Shown one piece after another: positions 49,645-62,490 of a stretch of DNA of 64,000 bases. Position numbers and translations under genes: made by a program. The notes below the pieces were generated by a model, which was not told the origin of the DNA, ran no database searches, and saw only the letters and a list, made by a program, of their open reading frames with translations. Source of the DNA: Caenorhabditis elegans (taxonomy: Eukaryota; Nematoda; Chromadorea; Rhabditida; Rhabditidae); contig NC_003281.10 of assembly GCF_000002985.6 (NCBI RefSeq), positions 10,044,001 to 10,108,000 on the forward strand, read 5' to 3'. Numbering within the stretch: the first letter of the stretch is position 1; every line of letters starts with the position of its first letter.

Positions 49645-50055
49645 AAAATACGGTACCTGGTCTCGACACGATGAATTTTAGTTAAAATTCAAACGCTGGT
49701 TGCATTTATCAACCACTTTTCATAGTTTCTCGATAAAAATACATTTTTATTTATTAAAAAAAACTAAAATAACATACACAATAGAGGCGTGTACCTTTAA
49801 GGATTACTGTAGTTTCAAACTTTATCGCTGCGGAAATTTCATTGGGTTTTCATAGTTTTGCAATGAAATGGATAATTATAAATTAAAAAATACTACCAAT
49901 TATGGCAATTAAAACACACGAGTTTTGGCAATCATGAGAAAATCTACGCAAAATCAATAAAACCCCGCAGATTTTAAAAGAACAGTACTCTTTAAAGGCG
50001 CACACTCTTTTGCATTGAACAGACAGTTGTCGTGTCAAGACCGGGTACCGTATTT
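49645..50055. repeat. Large foldback repeat, about 410 bp
   Basis: AAATACGGTACCTGGTCTCG at the left pairs with the reverse motif, and GTCAAGACCGGGTACCGTAT, at the right. Inside lie GGCGTGTACCTTTAAGGATTA and TTTAAAGGCGCACACTC. It is the longest member of the family in the window. Confidence 0.85.
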
Positions 50056-50689
50056 TTGACGAAAAAAAAAACAGAATATTGAATCTGAGTAATATTTAAT
50101 TAATACGTTATCCTTAGATTTTATTAATACTAAATTTCTATAAAACACAGTAGAATCAACTTTAGCGTTGACATAAAGCAATAAAAAATGTTATAAATTC
50201 GCTCGTAATTCATTGGAATTTCCATGTTTAAAGATGACAACGTTATGACAGTTGTTAGATGGAATATAATGTATTCATACACGACAACGTATTCATAATA
50301 AAAAAGAGTCTAGTGTTTGGAAGGAAAGCAAAAGAATTTATAGACTAAAGATAAAGATTTGATGGGTTAAAGATAGAAGGTTAAATATGCAAAGAAAAGA
50401 CCACATGATTTAAAATTCAAAGATCAAAAGAGCAATGGGTAATGGGAATCCTGTGAAACCTGCAAAGCCTGGTGGAACATTAAAAAAAACCAAATAGTTA
50501 AAAAATTTCCTAATATAAAACCTTCAAAAAACTACCTCTATTGTCTCTCTGTCTCCTCACTTCTAGTCATCACTAGCCTTATTACACTATTCAATCCGTT
50601 GTCTAACCATCTGAGTCTCCAACTATCTCACCTTCATCCTGTGTGGCGCCTAGTGACCATAGACCCTATTGCCTTCAAGAGATTGGTCA

Positions 50690-50840
50690 GGGTCTCCCGG
50701 TACTACCACTCTCCCTCCATCCGTCCGTGCCGCCCGTTTCTGTCCGCGTCCCCGCCGCGCGCGCAAACACAGACACCCTAGCCGTTCCCGCAGGCGGCTG
50801 TCTCCGGGGGGTCGAGATGCACGCAAAAAGGTCATTCACA
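50690..50840. promoter_or_regulatory. GC-rich island, possible promoter
   Basis: Much higher GC than the surroundings, with CpG-rich stretches (CCCCGCCGCGCGCGC). Several open frames cross it on both strands because GC-rich DNA lacks stops; none shows a coding pattern. It is most simply a promoter or first-exon region for the leftward SPOP-like gene. Confidence 0.4.
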
Positions 50841-52619
50841 TTTCGGGGGTCTTCTCGTCCGGCCTTGCACATTTCGACATCTTTATCAAATTTCCATCTG
50901 TCCTCCATGTTTCCAACCCGTGGCGGTCAAAAGTGTCGATCCTCGGGGGGAAGCGGATACCCAAGGACAAACTATTACAGGAAGGTGGGACGGTAATGTG
51001 GGTTAAATTTGGTGGGGTTATGGTATTGAGGAGGGTACTGTAGGTTACTGTATTTTTTCAATTGTCGTTTGTTCTATTGAAAACTTGCCATTTAACAAAG
51101 CATTTATTAGTTCTTTTTATATTGTTTGTAATTTATTACTTATTGATTTTTTTAAAAAATTACTTATGAACAAAGTGAGAAATAATCCATAGATGTAAAG
51201 AAGACTAGGCAATATTAATAGAAGAAATACGGTAGGAAGAGCTGATACAGAAATTTCAGTCAAATTTTTAATACCCAGTATACATATACTTATCAACAAA
51301 AAAACCAATACTAGTCGGAACACAGAAAAGTAGAAACAGATAAAACATACCGGTTTGCATTTTGAAAAAATGAAAACTACAGTAACCCTGCACTAGCGGC
51401 AAGTTGAAAGATCAAAAGCAAAACTCGACAAAAAACCCAAAAAGTGTGCCATCAAGTGAAGAGTGCTTGTTTATCACCGCAACTAAAACCCTTCCTTTTT
51501 TCAGTTTCCTCTCTCCCTACCGTACTCCAAAATGGATTGGTTGGGCAAACAAGAGGGAATAGTTGAAACTAGATACAGTATGCTAATAGATCTCAATAAA
51601 ACTACCGTAACCCTCTTTTGTACTTATCGGATTAGACTGCTATCACTAAGAGAGGGGAGAGAAAATGCAACTATTGCTGAACAGAACATAAAAAGTCTAC
51701 AGTAACTTAATCCGTTTCGCGGCAAGACCAAAACAATGGGAAGAAAAACAATCGCGGGAGAAAGAAAAAGAAAAGGAAAACCGGCTTTTAGGAATTGGAA
51801 GAGAATGGAATAGAAAATAAGAAATGCGAATTTTTTTATTATTTCTGATAGTTATCGGGAGGTTTTTTATTGATTTTACAGTATTCTAGGGTAGGGTATG
51901 AGGTCTTTTTTCTTGGAAGTATATATAAAAATGTAGAGAAATATTTATTCTTTCTGAAAATAGTTTTACTTTCAATTGAAAAATTTGAAAAGTTGCTCAA
52001 AAACTAACTCAAATATCCAGGTACTCCAGGGTACTCGGCTCAACGCGGCTTTAAGGCAGTTTTCTTTCCTTTAAGGCAGAGCTGTGTTTGGAAATTCGCC
52101 GTTAAAAATAATATCATTTTTCGAAAGTAAAAATATTTCTCTATATTTCTGTATAAATTTAGAAGAAAAAAGCTCCGACACAACTATGAGAAAAATTGGA
52201 ATTTGTAAATTTGCCGAAAAGCGCTTTGAAAGCTTTCTGGAGACTTTATTTACTTTGAAATCAATTTAAAAATCGAATATTTTTGGTAATATCCAATGTT
52301 ATAGCTTTTTAACTTTAAATATTAAAAAAAGCTACATGTTTTAGAACAAGAAGCTTTACGAAATGAGGTTACAATATAACTCTAGTAGAATGTAACTAAT
52401 TAGAAACCATCACACATTTTGTAGGGAATAAGTCTAGCTCCAGGAAATCTTCGAAAAATTCAGAAAAATGATTGAAAAATTGCCAAAAAATCAATAGAAT
52501 AGTCTCTCGTCCACACAACCGCTCACAAAACGTGGGAATAGAAATGCGGTCTCTGCACGTGCTGGCTTCTCTAAACTCTCTTTCACAAGCCACACTCTAT
52601 AAATGTTGAGAGATGAGTA

Positions 52620-52760
52620 GTCTAGAAGAGACGCAGTGAGAAAAAGAAGCGTCTTCTCTCTTTTGTGTGTCTCTCTTTCTCCCGTCTCACCCAGTGTTGA
52701 AGGCCGCCCCTAGTCGATATATCGCCAGGACGGTGGAGAGAATTGAGACGCAGATTGTTA
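52620..52760. promoter_or_regulatory. Promoter-like block with repeated GAGACGCAG
   Basis: GAGACGCAG occurs twice (about 52629 and 52744), with CT-rich runs (TCTCTCTTTCTCCC) between. CTGCGTCTC is a motif often found at worm promoters. It may be an alternative start for the SPOP-like gene. Confidence 0.4.
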
Positions 52761-54627
52761 GATGAGTTCAGTGAGTATTTTGAGAAAAAAGAGACGGCCG
52801 AGAAGCAGACTGCTCTCTGCTGCTCCGTGAGTGCACATGAAGCAAAAAGTGTTCAAATTGAAGAGAATCAGACATAAAAACGAACAGACTACTGTGGACG
52901 CCTGCTGGACGCCTCCGATTGGGGGCGTTTTTGGAGCTTTTTGTGGACGAAGATTGAATGCAGGATATTTGTGTAGGGGTACTGTAGTTGAATTGTTCAA
53001 TTTCCCGCATTCATCAAATATTTAATCCGAAAGTCGCCAGCTGGCAAATTAGAGTGTCAATTAAACAAATGCATTCAAAAAGTTTCACTTTTTTAAGAAT
53101 TTTAGATTATAAAGATCAAAAGAGAATGAACCAAAAATCATCGTAAACGGCCGAGTTTTATCCCAACCATTTGAAGTAAGAAATAAGTTTTTTCATTTAA
53201 TTATTACCAATTTCGCAAAATTAAGTTATTTATCATGGGGTTTTCAAAGAATGGATAGTATTTTGAAGCTTAAAATAAAAGTCGATATATTTCAAATTTT
53301 ATGCATTTTTTTTGCATTTTTTTCAGCTGAAATAATAATTATTTTCAGATCAATAAAATATTTTTCTATATTTCGGCAATAAATTGGAATGTTACATTTT
53401 GGAATAGCTTGCCACAATAGGTCATTTAGTAAAACGGCCTAGGTTTTTTGATTTTCTTCAAAAATGAGAACTGCAAGACTTTTGCTCCAACCAGACTGTA
53501 AAAATTGCCTCATGGACCAAAAACATTTTTGATACGGAATTGCCAGTGTTTTGCATTTTTTGGTTTGAAAATAGTTTGAAAATACTACAGATGCTTTTCT
53601 AATATTATAAAATACAATTTAAAAAACCTGACAAATTTCAATATTTTTCCATACGGTAACAAACAATCTAAAAAATTCTGGAGACTTCAGAAACAGAAAA
53701 AACGGAAAATGAGAGAGCTCGTTCCAATTTGTGGGGAGGGAAAAAGGGAAGCTACATGTCAAATACACGCACTTCAATTTGATTCATAGTCACAGTAACC
53801 AATAGTGACATTTATTCGACCTTTGATGAAACGATTTTCAAAATGAAAATTCTCATCTAAAAAGGTGCATCATCAATTTTATCATGCAAATTTTGGTATA
53901 AAGCTCAGGTTTTAAGGATAAATTATAATGAAAAAAATAGTATTTTGAAATTAAATTGAAAAATATCAAAACAGAACTCACCTCCTTCTGAAATTGTATC
54001 GTTCGCTCTACTTTTTGAATAAAGATTTCTAAATTTAGCTAGAAGAATCATTGTTGGAATTAATAATGATATCTATGATATGACAGAGGGTTTTTGAAAT
54101 TATCCATGAATTGTCTTATCGTCTGATTCAAATATTCAGGTTTTCATTAACATTTTTTGAAATTTCAATTTCAAACTTATCATATCAAATGATGAATATC
54201 TCATGATGCAGGCAAGTTATCCGAGATCTCGTTTTTTTCTTGCGCAAATCGAGATTATCTTCTTTTCAAGATCATTAAAATACAATAATGCAATGAATTT
54301 CCCAAAATTTTGGAATTTTTTTCACATTTCTGTATGTGTCCGAATACTAAAATGAGTTGTGAGGCAGGTTTTTGACACATTTACAAAATCTCCTTTCAGT
54401 CACTGTTGTGCCACGTCTATCATAACTATAGATTCATCAGTCCACAAATTAAAAACATAAGAAAAACAGAAAATCAAATCATTCATTGAAATACATCAGT
54501 CAACGCGTTCGATTGGGATGGGTGTAGGTGTTATATCGATTGATTGAAATTTATACAAAAGTGTCGTTGTCATCGATTTAGAAAGTGAATTGTTTTCAGG
54601 GGCAGATGAAGAAGAAAAAGAAGATAA

Positions 54628-57452
54628 TCACCACGTCGTAATGATGCCAGTGTCATCAGGAATATCGAACAGTTCGTCGAGGAATGGATGATCCGACAGT
54701 GTAACCATACGGAGAGCCGACTTGGCTTCTGACATGTCAGGAAGAGCCTAGAAAAAATTGAATTGTGGAAGAAGGCTTCTTAACAGAACGACCAACCTGC
54801 CACATTTTCGATCGCAAATCCAACCTTTCCGATTCCTTTGTCGTCGCCTGACCATCAAATCCACCAGCCACATAAATCGAGCAGGTATCCATTTGGCACG
54901 CGGAAAAGTTGGATCTAGCAGTGTGCAATGATGGCACCGGATGCCACAGACCCTCCCGCATATCGTAAATTTCAGCAGAATCAAGCCGACGGTTCCCATT
55001 GAATCCACCAATTATCATACAAACTTGATTCATTATTGAGACTGCTGTGCAGCCCGTGCGACGTGTCCGCATGTTTGATGAGAGAGGATGCCTGAAGAAA
55101 GAGAATATGTTGAAGTGTATCTGAATGCCTACAAAGCGGCCTACACATGCCTACACGCCTGCCTGCTACAAAAAGTTTCAAGACAGGCATCCACCTAGGC
55201 AGGTAGGAAAATATTCACACGAACTTTACTCACCATAGATCAAGAACTGGGTCATAAACTTCTCCTCCTTGATGAATATTCCGTCCGTCAAATCCTCCAA
55301 TGACAACTATCTTGTTGTCAATCGTCACCACGGCTCCGTCGGATCGCATTTGCGCCATATTAGCAACCTCTGACCATTGATCTGCACGGTAGTCGTACAT
55401 TTCGGCAGTCTTCAGTCGAGAAACTCCATTCATTCTGTAAATTGAGGAATTAACACAGTTAAGTCAGCACACAGTACCCTCCACAAGCGAAGATCAGAGG
55501 CCTTCCGTGCGAATCGTTGATCCTTGCTGACGTGACATAGCACCTCTTATCATTCATATTCGCCCCGCTCCTCCATTCTTTAGTTGACAAATCAAAGAGA
55601 ACCGTTGTCTGAAACTGCTGAGTGCCGTTGAATCCACCGTACACAATCAGCTTGTCCTCAACGACTTCAATGCCATGGTATGCTCGGCGAATGTTCGGTC
55701 TGGAAATTGTCTCGTGTTATGAAATGTTTTCTAGAAGGCAAACCTACATATCGTAGTTGAAGTTACACGTTTGCCAACGGTCACTTCTCGTATTAAACAC
55801 TTCAATATTTTGAGCAACACCACGACTTGCCCATCCACCTGGAAATTTAACAATACAATTTGTATCACGGCTTTTATCCCAACCAAAGCAGACGATTGCA
55901 TCCATTGGCTGTCGAGTACGAATTACTTCATACTTCGTGGCATCTGGCTGAGGCTGCCTGGAGAAATTTCGTTGAGCAAACTGGGCCATACGATCTGACT
56001 GAAGTGGAGAGTTGTGCTTGATCCAGTTGACAACAACCTGTTATAAAATGAATTCAGTTTAGATTTCTAGAAAAGTTAACCTACAGTTTTCTCATCTGCA
56101 CTCTTCAAGTTCAAATGTTTATCAGTGAGTAGTCCAATTAACTCGTTCTCTTTCAGCGTCAAATAGACATTTGTGGCGAATAGCTGTAAAGTTAACTCAT
56201 TGTAAACTTATTTAACCAGGCACCTACCGTTTGGAATTTCCTGACCATGGCTCGCCAGACTCGAACAGCTAGCGTCGTGTGGTATAATAGAGCGAGGCGG
56301 AAGATTTTGATTATATCTGAAATGAAAGATTTATTGAGCTACTGTTATATGAACTAACTCTCATGTGTCAAATTTGCACAAATGACGTCGGTGATATAAT
56401 CAAGTGGAATGCTCATTTGGAGAAAAGCCGATGGTTCAAGAAGCTGAAAAATTTCAATTTCATCCCCATTGTCATTTGAAACCTACCTCCACAGCTTTTT
56501 GCAAGGAAATGTTGGGTTTTATTCCTTGTTCAAAAGCCTTTGGGATGGTGAGTAACAAATGAAGATCTGGCGCAGAGATCAGACGAATCCTGGAAACAAT
56601 CAGTAATAGGAGGAAATAAAATTAAAAATTTCAAAAACCTGTGAGTTGTTGACTTTGAATCTCTGAATTTGGAGGAGAAGAGCACACGGAAATAGTTGGA
56701 GTAGAATGATAGAAGGCATCGATCGAAAGTTACCGGAAGTTTTGGAATTTGCGTGAGAATATATTGGAAGTTCATTTGCAATTTGAGTATAATGGCTCAG
56801 TGGACACAATGAACACATATCAATTGTTTGTGAGTATCGCATAGGGCTCAAAAAATGACCGAGATTTGGCAGCGCGCTGTGACAGCCTGAGTGCCGTGCC
56901 GGCGGCGGAGCATTTTGGTTTGGGCCACCGCCGCGTCGACGCAGAGCAGATTAAAAAGCGCCGGCCGGCGCACGCTGCATATGCACTCAGATTAAGTGTT
57001 GAAACAATGCCTGAAACTGTGTGGTAGTAACAGTTTGATGTGATTCAAAATCTTGAGTGTTGTGAGTGTGTATCCAAGAGCAGTCGTATTTTAGTTAACA
57101 GTCGATGTCTCTGCTCACTCGTCAAAGGTGGGACCGAGCTTCTATGTCCTGACCGTCAATGCGCCGACGCCGGCGCAAGCGTATACAACCTGTACCGTCG
57201 GATTTCAAGCCCTAGTGCCACAACGCCAAAACATTTGTTTTCTCAACAGGGCACAATTGCACCTACTTCTTCATTATTGCGAAGAACAAGTGTGACCGTC
57301 GGGCTGAGTGTTTCTTCGAATGATTTGGTGAGTTCTGGAGCGAATTTCACTCTTTTCGCCGGCGACTCTTCGATGGATGAGTTGAAATCGATGGTTGTTA
57401 TCGGTGGTGGACTTGTCGCCAATTGGGAAGCAGAAATGTCACTGATATCCAT
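54628..57452 (-). CDS. kel-10: BTB-kelch protein, KLHL10-like
   Basis: Probably a Cul3 adaptor with six kelch blades. Exons 54628-54747, 54797-55091, 55234-55434, 55478-55699, 55748-56037, 56085-56183, 56228-56316, 56359-56443, 56487-56589 and 56639-56795, plus a first exon 57263-57452, sum to 616 codons plus stop, the usual KLHL size. The start exon ends in TVTLVLRNNEE, the first strand of the BTB fold, and the next exon continues FDRCLLSFYSNYFRVLF. A BACK domain follows, then kelch repeats (for example VYGGFNGTQQF, IGGFDGRNIHQGG, AGGFDGQATT). If the first exon is not joined, an ATG at 56775 gives 546 residues and a clipped BTB. The C-terminal tail ends in TGIITTW. Confidence 0.88.
56880..56985. 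promoter_or_regulatory. GC-rich palindromic block in the first kel-10 intron
   Basis: Contains GCCGGCGGCGGAGC facing GGCCACCGCCGCG, then GACGCAGAGCAG and GCGCCGGCCGGCGC. It could be an internal promoter: the ATG at 56775 just downstream would then give the shorter protein. Confidence 0.45.
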
Positions 57453-57923
57453 CTGAAAAAGTCAACATATAAAGTTTTATGCGCAATTATATAAACTCAC
57501 CGAAATTTGTGTGTGAAGATGTCGGCCGAAGAAAGGTGAAATGAGAGTTAGATGAGGCGAGTCGAGAAATGAGTTTGTACACGAATTGAATTGAAATTTA
57601 CGAATATTGATTTATTTGCTAAATCAGTGGGAGGAGGCGTTTCGATTTTTCAACAAAAAAAAGTTCACCACGTAGGTGTTTTATTTGTAACAAGTGTTTT
57701 GTATTGAATTTTGGAAAATTTCGATTATTCGCGTGAAAATGGTTGCATTAAAAATAATTTTTTTAAACTAAAAAAATATATTTTCAGATCAATAAAATCA
57801 CAAGAGACTCGGACTTTTAACTTTATTCAATAAAGTTTTTAAAAATTAGATTGGATTAAATATAGCTTTACTCACTTAATAATTTAAAAAACGATCAGGA
57901 AATACTATAAGATCTATGTAGAT

Positions 57924-59857
57924 TTACAAAGTTGTTGTATCAATGAAAGAAACCACTGAAAACGCAGAACTGTCCTGGTTACGTCCAAATCCATAGATCT
58001 TCAGAACCTCTTTACGAACAGTCTGACTTGTACAAAAGTACATCACGAATGGTATACCTGAAAAATTTTATTTGAGTTTTGCCAAGAATTTTACAGAACA
58101 TTTTTTCTAGATTTTTTAAATTTAATTTTAATTGCAACAGTTTTCAAAAATTAGCTTTCGTTGCAAAGTCCTAACTAAATATTAATTTTGCATATAAATT
58201 GTGGTCTACAAGGTATTACTGAAAATTCACTTTTTCTGCTTGAACTTGGCGGTTTCGAAATTTTTTAAAATTCTGTTTTCAAATTCTGAAAGAACATAAA
58301 ATTTGCTACAAAATGGCTACGGGAATTTTTGAAAAAGGTAGTTTGAAGCCAGAAATTAATTTTCAAAGTTTGGAAAATCTATTAATTTTGCATATAAATT
58401 GTGGTCTACAAGGTATTACTGAAAATTCACTTTTTCTGCTTGAACATGGTGGTTCCGAAATTTTTTGAAATTCTGTTTTCAAATTCTGAAAGAACATAAA
58501 ATTTGCTACAAAATGGCTACGGGAATTGTTGAAAAAGTTAGTTTGAAGCCAGAAATTAATTTTCAAAGCTTGGAAAATCTTTTAAAATATTGTTTTTCAC
58601 AAACCTCCACTGAGTTGGTAGGTCAAATCGGAGAACAGGAAGAACCACATTGGAGGTTTGAACAAATACATGGACACAAAGCAGAGAGCAGGGATCACAT
58701 AAGTAGAGGAAACACAAAGTGACTGGATAAGGATCTGAAATCAAGCGGTATCTCTGGGAACTGCAGATTTTTACGAAGACTTTTTTACTGGTTTTTAGAC
58801 ACTAAGGTCACATTTTCTGGGATTTAAACTCCCGCAATTGACACAATAATCTAGTGATCATAGGGGCCTTTTACAACTCTCCTACCTTCTTCTGAAAGTT
58901 CGTTGTATAGTTAGATGAAATTCGGCATTTGTAGAAGGCATGAATGATAACAAGATTGGAGTAAGTGATAACAATAACAGCAGAAACTGCAATGTTGTGA
59001 ACACGGAGAAACGTATTTGAATATTCAATTTCTGGGATTCCGATCATAGGATCAAGCATTGGAGCTTTGAACTCGGAGTTGAATAGTAGAGTGTCGAAGA
59101 AAAAACTGCCGTAGATAGAATATCCTATCATGATTGCGATCCAGAAAACACATTTGGATTTTGTCTGAAGTTTTTTTTAACATTAAAAAAAAAGAAATAC
59201 ACTGATGTATTACATTTAATAGGAACTCTCCTTTTTTGGTTAAATCTACAATGCGTTGGAGTCCTAGAAATATTACCAGTAAGGTTCCTAGAAGCCATTG
59301 AACTGAAACAATAGTAAATTGAAACCATGCGCAAAAAACGCTCTAAATCATACTCATAGTCACTTTCCCAAAAATTGTGGTTGCCGTTGGATTTGAGCAA
59401 TACACCGTACCAACCAATAGAGATAATCCAGGCCAAATAGAGTTACCGTAACCTTCTGTAATCTCCACAAATCCAATGAGTGCAATGATTTTGAAGACTT
59501 TATAAGCACTTGTTGTTGCCTTGAATTTTGTCAAATAAATCCAGATGACTGGCCAGCCGAGTAATTGGAAAAATATACCACTGCAAATGTAGTATAATGC
59601 AAGGTGTGCACTTTTCTCTCCAGTTTGCATCCATTCACCATTTGATTTTTTCGAGCAATCGTATCTGAAGAATTATGTATTTTCAACTATTTATCAAAAA
59701 AAAGTACATATAAAAGAACTCCCCTTTTTGTATTTTCACCGGCAATCATGAGAATCATTTCTTGGATTTCTTCTGGCAACCCATCAAAAGAACTTTGGAG
59801 TGAAATCACTGGGAGAGTGGCAATCAATAACAGTACTAGATTCCTTGAAATTGTCAT
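57924..59857 (-). CDS. srt-family serpentine chemoreceptor, copy 1, first splice donor damaged
   Basis: A seven-pass G protein-coupled receptor of the nematode Srt family, used in chemosensory cells. Exons: first from 59857, then 59354-59664, 59214-59302, 58886-59164, 58605-58734, 57924-58057. Signature parts: a signal-like N-terminus, YDCSKKSNGEW, IFFQLLGWPVIW, GKVTMS, YGSFFFDTLLFNS, and a last segment GIPFVMYFC. In its neighbour the first intron leaves at AG|GT; here the matching place (59723-59722) reads GG. The nearest real GT donors are out of phase, so a normal product is not formed unless the GG is used. All other exons are intact. Confidence 0.82.
58181..58580. repeat. Tandem duplication, two 200 bp units
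   Basis: 58181-58380 and 58381-58580 are near copies (only a few changes), both beginning ATTAATTTTGCATATAAATT. They lie in the last intron of srt copy 1 and lengthen it from a typical size to about 550 bp. A recent event, judged by the similarity. Confidence 0.95.
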
Positions 59858-60039
59858 TTTCTGTAAATTAATACGGGACGCTGATAAATCACAAAGGATG
59901 CCTCAAAACTATAAGACAGTTTTGGAAAATTTGAAGGTCTTCATTGAAAATATATTTCAAAAATGAGAAACACAGATATTTTCAATTTTAATTGGCAAAA
60001 TTGTTTACCTGTAAAAAAATATCTAAAAAAACCGGGAAA

Positions 60040-60150
60040 AAAATTCAAAAATTGCCGAAAATTGCAGTAATTGAAATTTTCCGGCAAATCAGCAAACCGG
60101 CGAATTGCCGATTTGCCGATTTTGTCGACAAAAAGTTTACCGAACGGCAA
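60040..60150. repeat. Partial foldback repeat between the srt genes
   Basis: GCCGGAAATTTT-like and GGCAAATCGGC-like units (ATTTTCCGGCAAATCAGC, GAATTGCCGATTTGCCG) of the family at 10539. The rest of 59858-60840 shows no gene. Confidence 0.7.
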
Positions 60151-60840
60151 ATATTTGTGGGAAACACTCTTCGGGCACAACTTCCCAAAAAAGTAAATAT
60201 ACAGGAAATTTTATTATTTTTACGAGAACAATTGAAAAAGTAAAGTTGAAGAAAATATGAATGAGAGAAATTTGAGCAGCTTCTCTAGTAGAGAAAGATC
60301 GAGAATAATCACGTATTTCGAGGCACATATATCAAGGAATTGCAATTAGTTGAAATAAAGAAAAGTGAAGTATAGGATTTTCGTTAATTACATTTTTGTT
60401 TACAGCTCTACTTATCCCCATTGGGGAATATAGAAAAAGTGAAAAGATCAGTTATAGAGGAGGAAATAATATTTGAAATCAAACATCCATAAGGGGGAGT
60501 AACACAGGTAGGAGAATTATGACCAAATATAATAGTAAAATTGTTCAGCAATTTTTGAAAATTTGGCAGGTTGCTAGAAGTTTGACTGAACATTTTGAAA
60601 AAATACAATAACTTTTTAAATGTTATATGCATATATTTATTTATTTTAACAATGTTAATATATCTTGAAAAAAGGTTTTCCCAATGTTTCAAATTTTAAG
60701 CTTCTTTTTACCAGCGCTGCAGAAATTGCAGTAGTGAATCTGTATAGCTTAAAAATCATATGTTCAAAAATTCATTGATTTATCGGGTGATCTCCTCAGT
60801 TTATCTGAAAACAGTAGTTTACGGTAAAAACTTGTCAAAA

Positions 60841-62490
60841 TCAGTTGTTAAAAGCGGAGACCGTAGAGTTTCCAAGTGGAATCACTGCAACTTGGCTTTT
60901 CTCAGCTTTCCGGCAAACTCTGAGCAAATGCAAAAATTCTTCTCGAACTCTCTTATTCAAGCAGATGTACATTATGAAGGGAAGACCTGGAATATAAAGT
61001 TTTCCTGTTTTAAAACTATTCCAGTATATAAAATTACCTCCACTTAGCTGATAAGTAATATCTGAAACATGGAAAAACCATTTCGGAATTGGGAGGACGA
61101 ACATTGTAACAAACGAAATTGCTGGTATTGCATATGTTAATGAAATACAAATTGATTGAAGAAGTATCTGAACAAATTTGATAATTTTTTTTGGAATTAA
61201 TAAAAGTTAAACGAACACTTCTCTGAAACTTGGATACGTGTAACGAGGAAGTATTCATCTCACGAGAGCTCCAAAGTGTACACAAACATGCATAGACTAG
61301 AATCAACGTGGTTGCGACAATTATATTATGGAAATATAGAAAATTGTTGGAATATATAATCCCTTGTTTTCCAATCATTGGGTCAAGCAGCGGAGCCATA
61401 TAGTCCGAATTGAAGAGAACTGTGTCAAAGAAAATTGAACCGTAGCAAGCATAAAAGAATAGAACTGTCAACCAGAGTCCTGTTTTTGTATTGGTCTGAA
61501 CATCTCAATAAAATTGATTATCTCTATTTTTCTGAAACTATGGTAATCCTACAAAAGTACCGTACCTTTACCGTACTACTACAGTACCCCGACCATACCA
61601 CATAGTCGCCTCAACGCCGTATCTCTCCAAAAGACATGATTTTTTTTCAAAAGTACAGTAATCCTACAGTACTCCTACAGTACTATTTCTACAGCACCCC
61701 GACAATATCCCTTCAATAACCCCAACCCTTCAAAAGACAAAAAGTTGTTTTTTTCCAAAACTACAGTAATCCTACAGTACCGATTCATTTTTGGGCAGTC
61801 CTGTTTTTTTTTAAATGAAAACCCGCAAACCTAAAAATGCTTCAATAAACTCACATTTACCAGCCATTCCAATTTCTGAATCATATCACAAAGTCGGTGA
61901 AACCCTAAAAATGCAGCAGACGAAGAACCAAGTACCCATTGAACTGAAAAAGTAAAATTTTCTGGAATAAGCTTTGTATTTGATCATACCCATAGTCATT
62001 TTTCCAACAATAGTCATCAATATTGGACTGGTACAGTAAACCTCTCCAAACACTGCAACAAATCCCGGGAATACAGAGTTTCCCCAGATTTCAGTGATTT
62101 CAATGAGACCAATGAAAACCATAATTCTGTACACTTTTAGGGCATTTGTCATGCTGAATTTTGTAATGAAAACCCAGATGACTGGCCAGCCAATTAGTTG
62201 GAAGAATAGGCCGCTTGAAATGTAATAAATTCCCCAGCCAAGACGTTTCTGGCCTGTTTCGTACCACTCGGATTTTGACTTTCCAGAACAATCATATCTG
62301 AAAAAAGTTAACTTTATTTCAGGAGGGAACATTTTTTGTATGTTTCGAACCTTGCTGTGTTCCTAGCAGTAAGCATCAATGCCATTTCCTGTATCTCCAT
62401 TGGCCAACATTGCAGAGTTTTTAGATCGAAACAGATTGATGATGAAATGGGAATCAACATCAGGAAAATGAGAAAATGGCGAAGCTTCAT
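60841..62490 (-). CDS. srt-family serpentine chemoreceptor, copy 2
   Basis: Exons 62351-62490, 61990-62297, 61861-61943, 61217-61495 and 60841-61167 sum to 378 residues. The N-terminus is a signal-like segment (MKLRHFLIFLMLIPISSS). YDCSGKSKSEW precedes the first membrane helix, LFFQLIGWPVIWVFI. Other parts: MVFIGLIEITEIWGNSVFPG, GEVYCTSP (conserved Cys), YGSIFFDTVLFNSDYMAP, and FIMYICLNKRVREEFLHLL at the start of the C-terminal tail. All splice sites are canonical. It is the intact partner of the copy 1 gene, same order and orientation, so they arose by tandem duplication. Confidence 0.92.
61545..61790. repeat. Cluster of CTACAGTA-type units in a srt intron
   Basis: CTACAGTA, CTACAGTACTCC and TACCGTA units recur at least eight times in the intron 61496-61860. 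These are common worm intronic repeats. Confidence 0.6.

Larger units (their letters stand above)
49079..54627. other. Gene-free region between kel-10 and the SPOP-like gene
   Basis: About 5.5 kb with no supported coding gene. It contains a palindrome (49645-50055), a GC-rich island (50690-50840) and a promoter-like block (52620-52760). Since the SPOP-like gene reads leftward, its promoter or 5' exons are the likely use of this DNA. Confidence 0.5.

Noticed and set aside
50643..51043. Overlapping Arg-rich open frames on both strands
   Set aside because: They come from GC-rich DNA that lacks stops; no splice pattern, homology or codon signal supports a protein.
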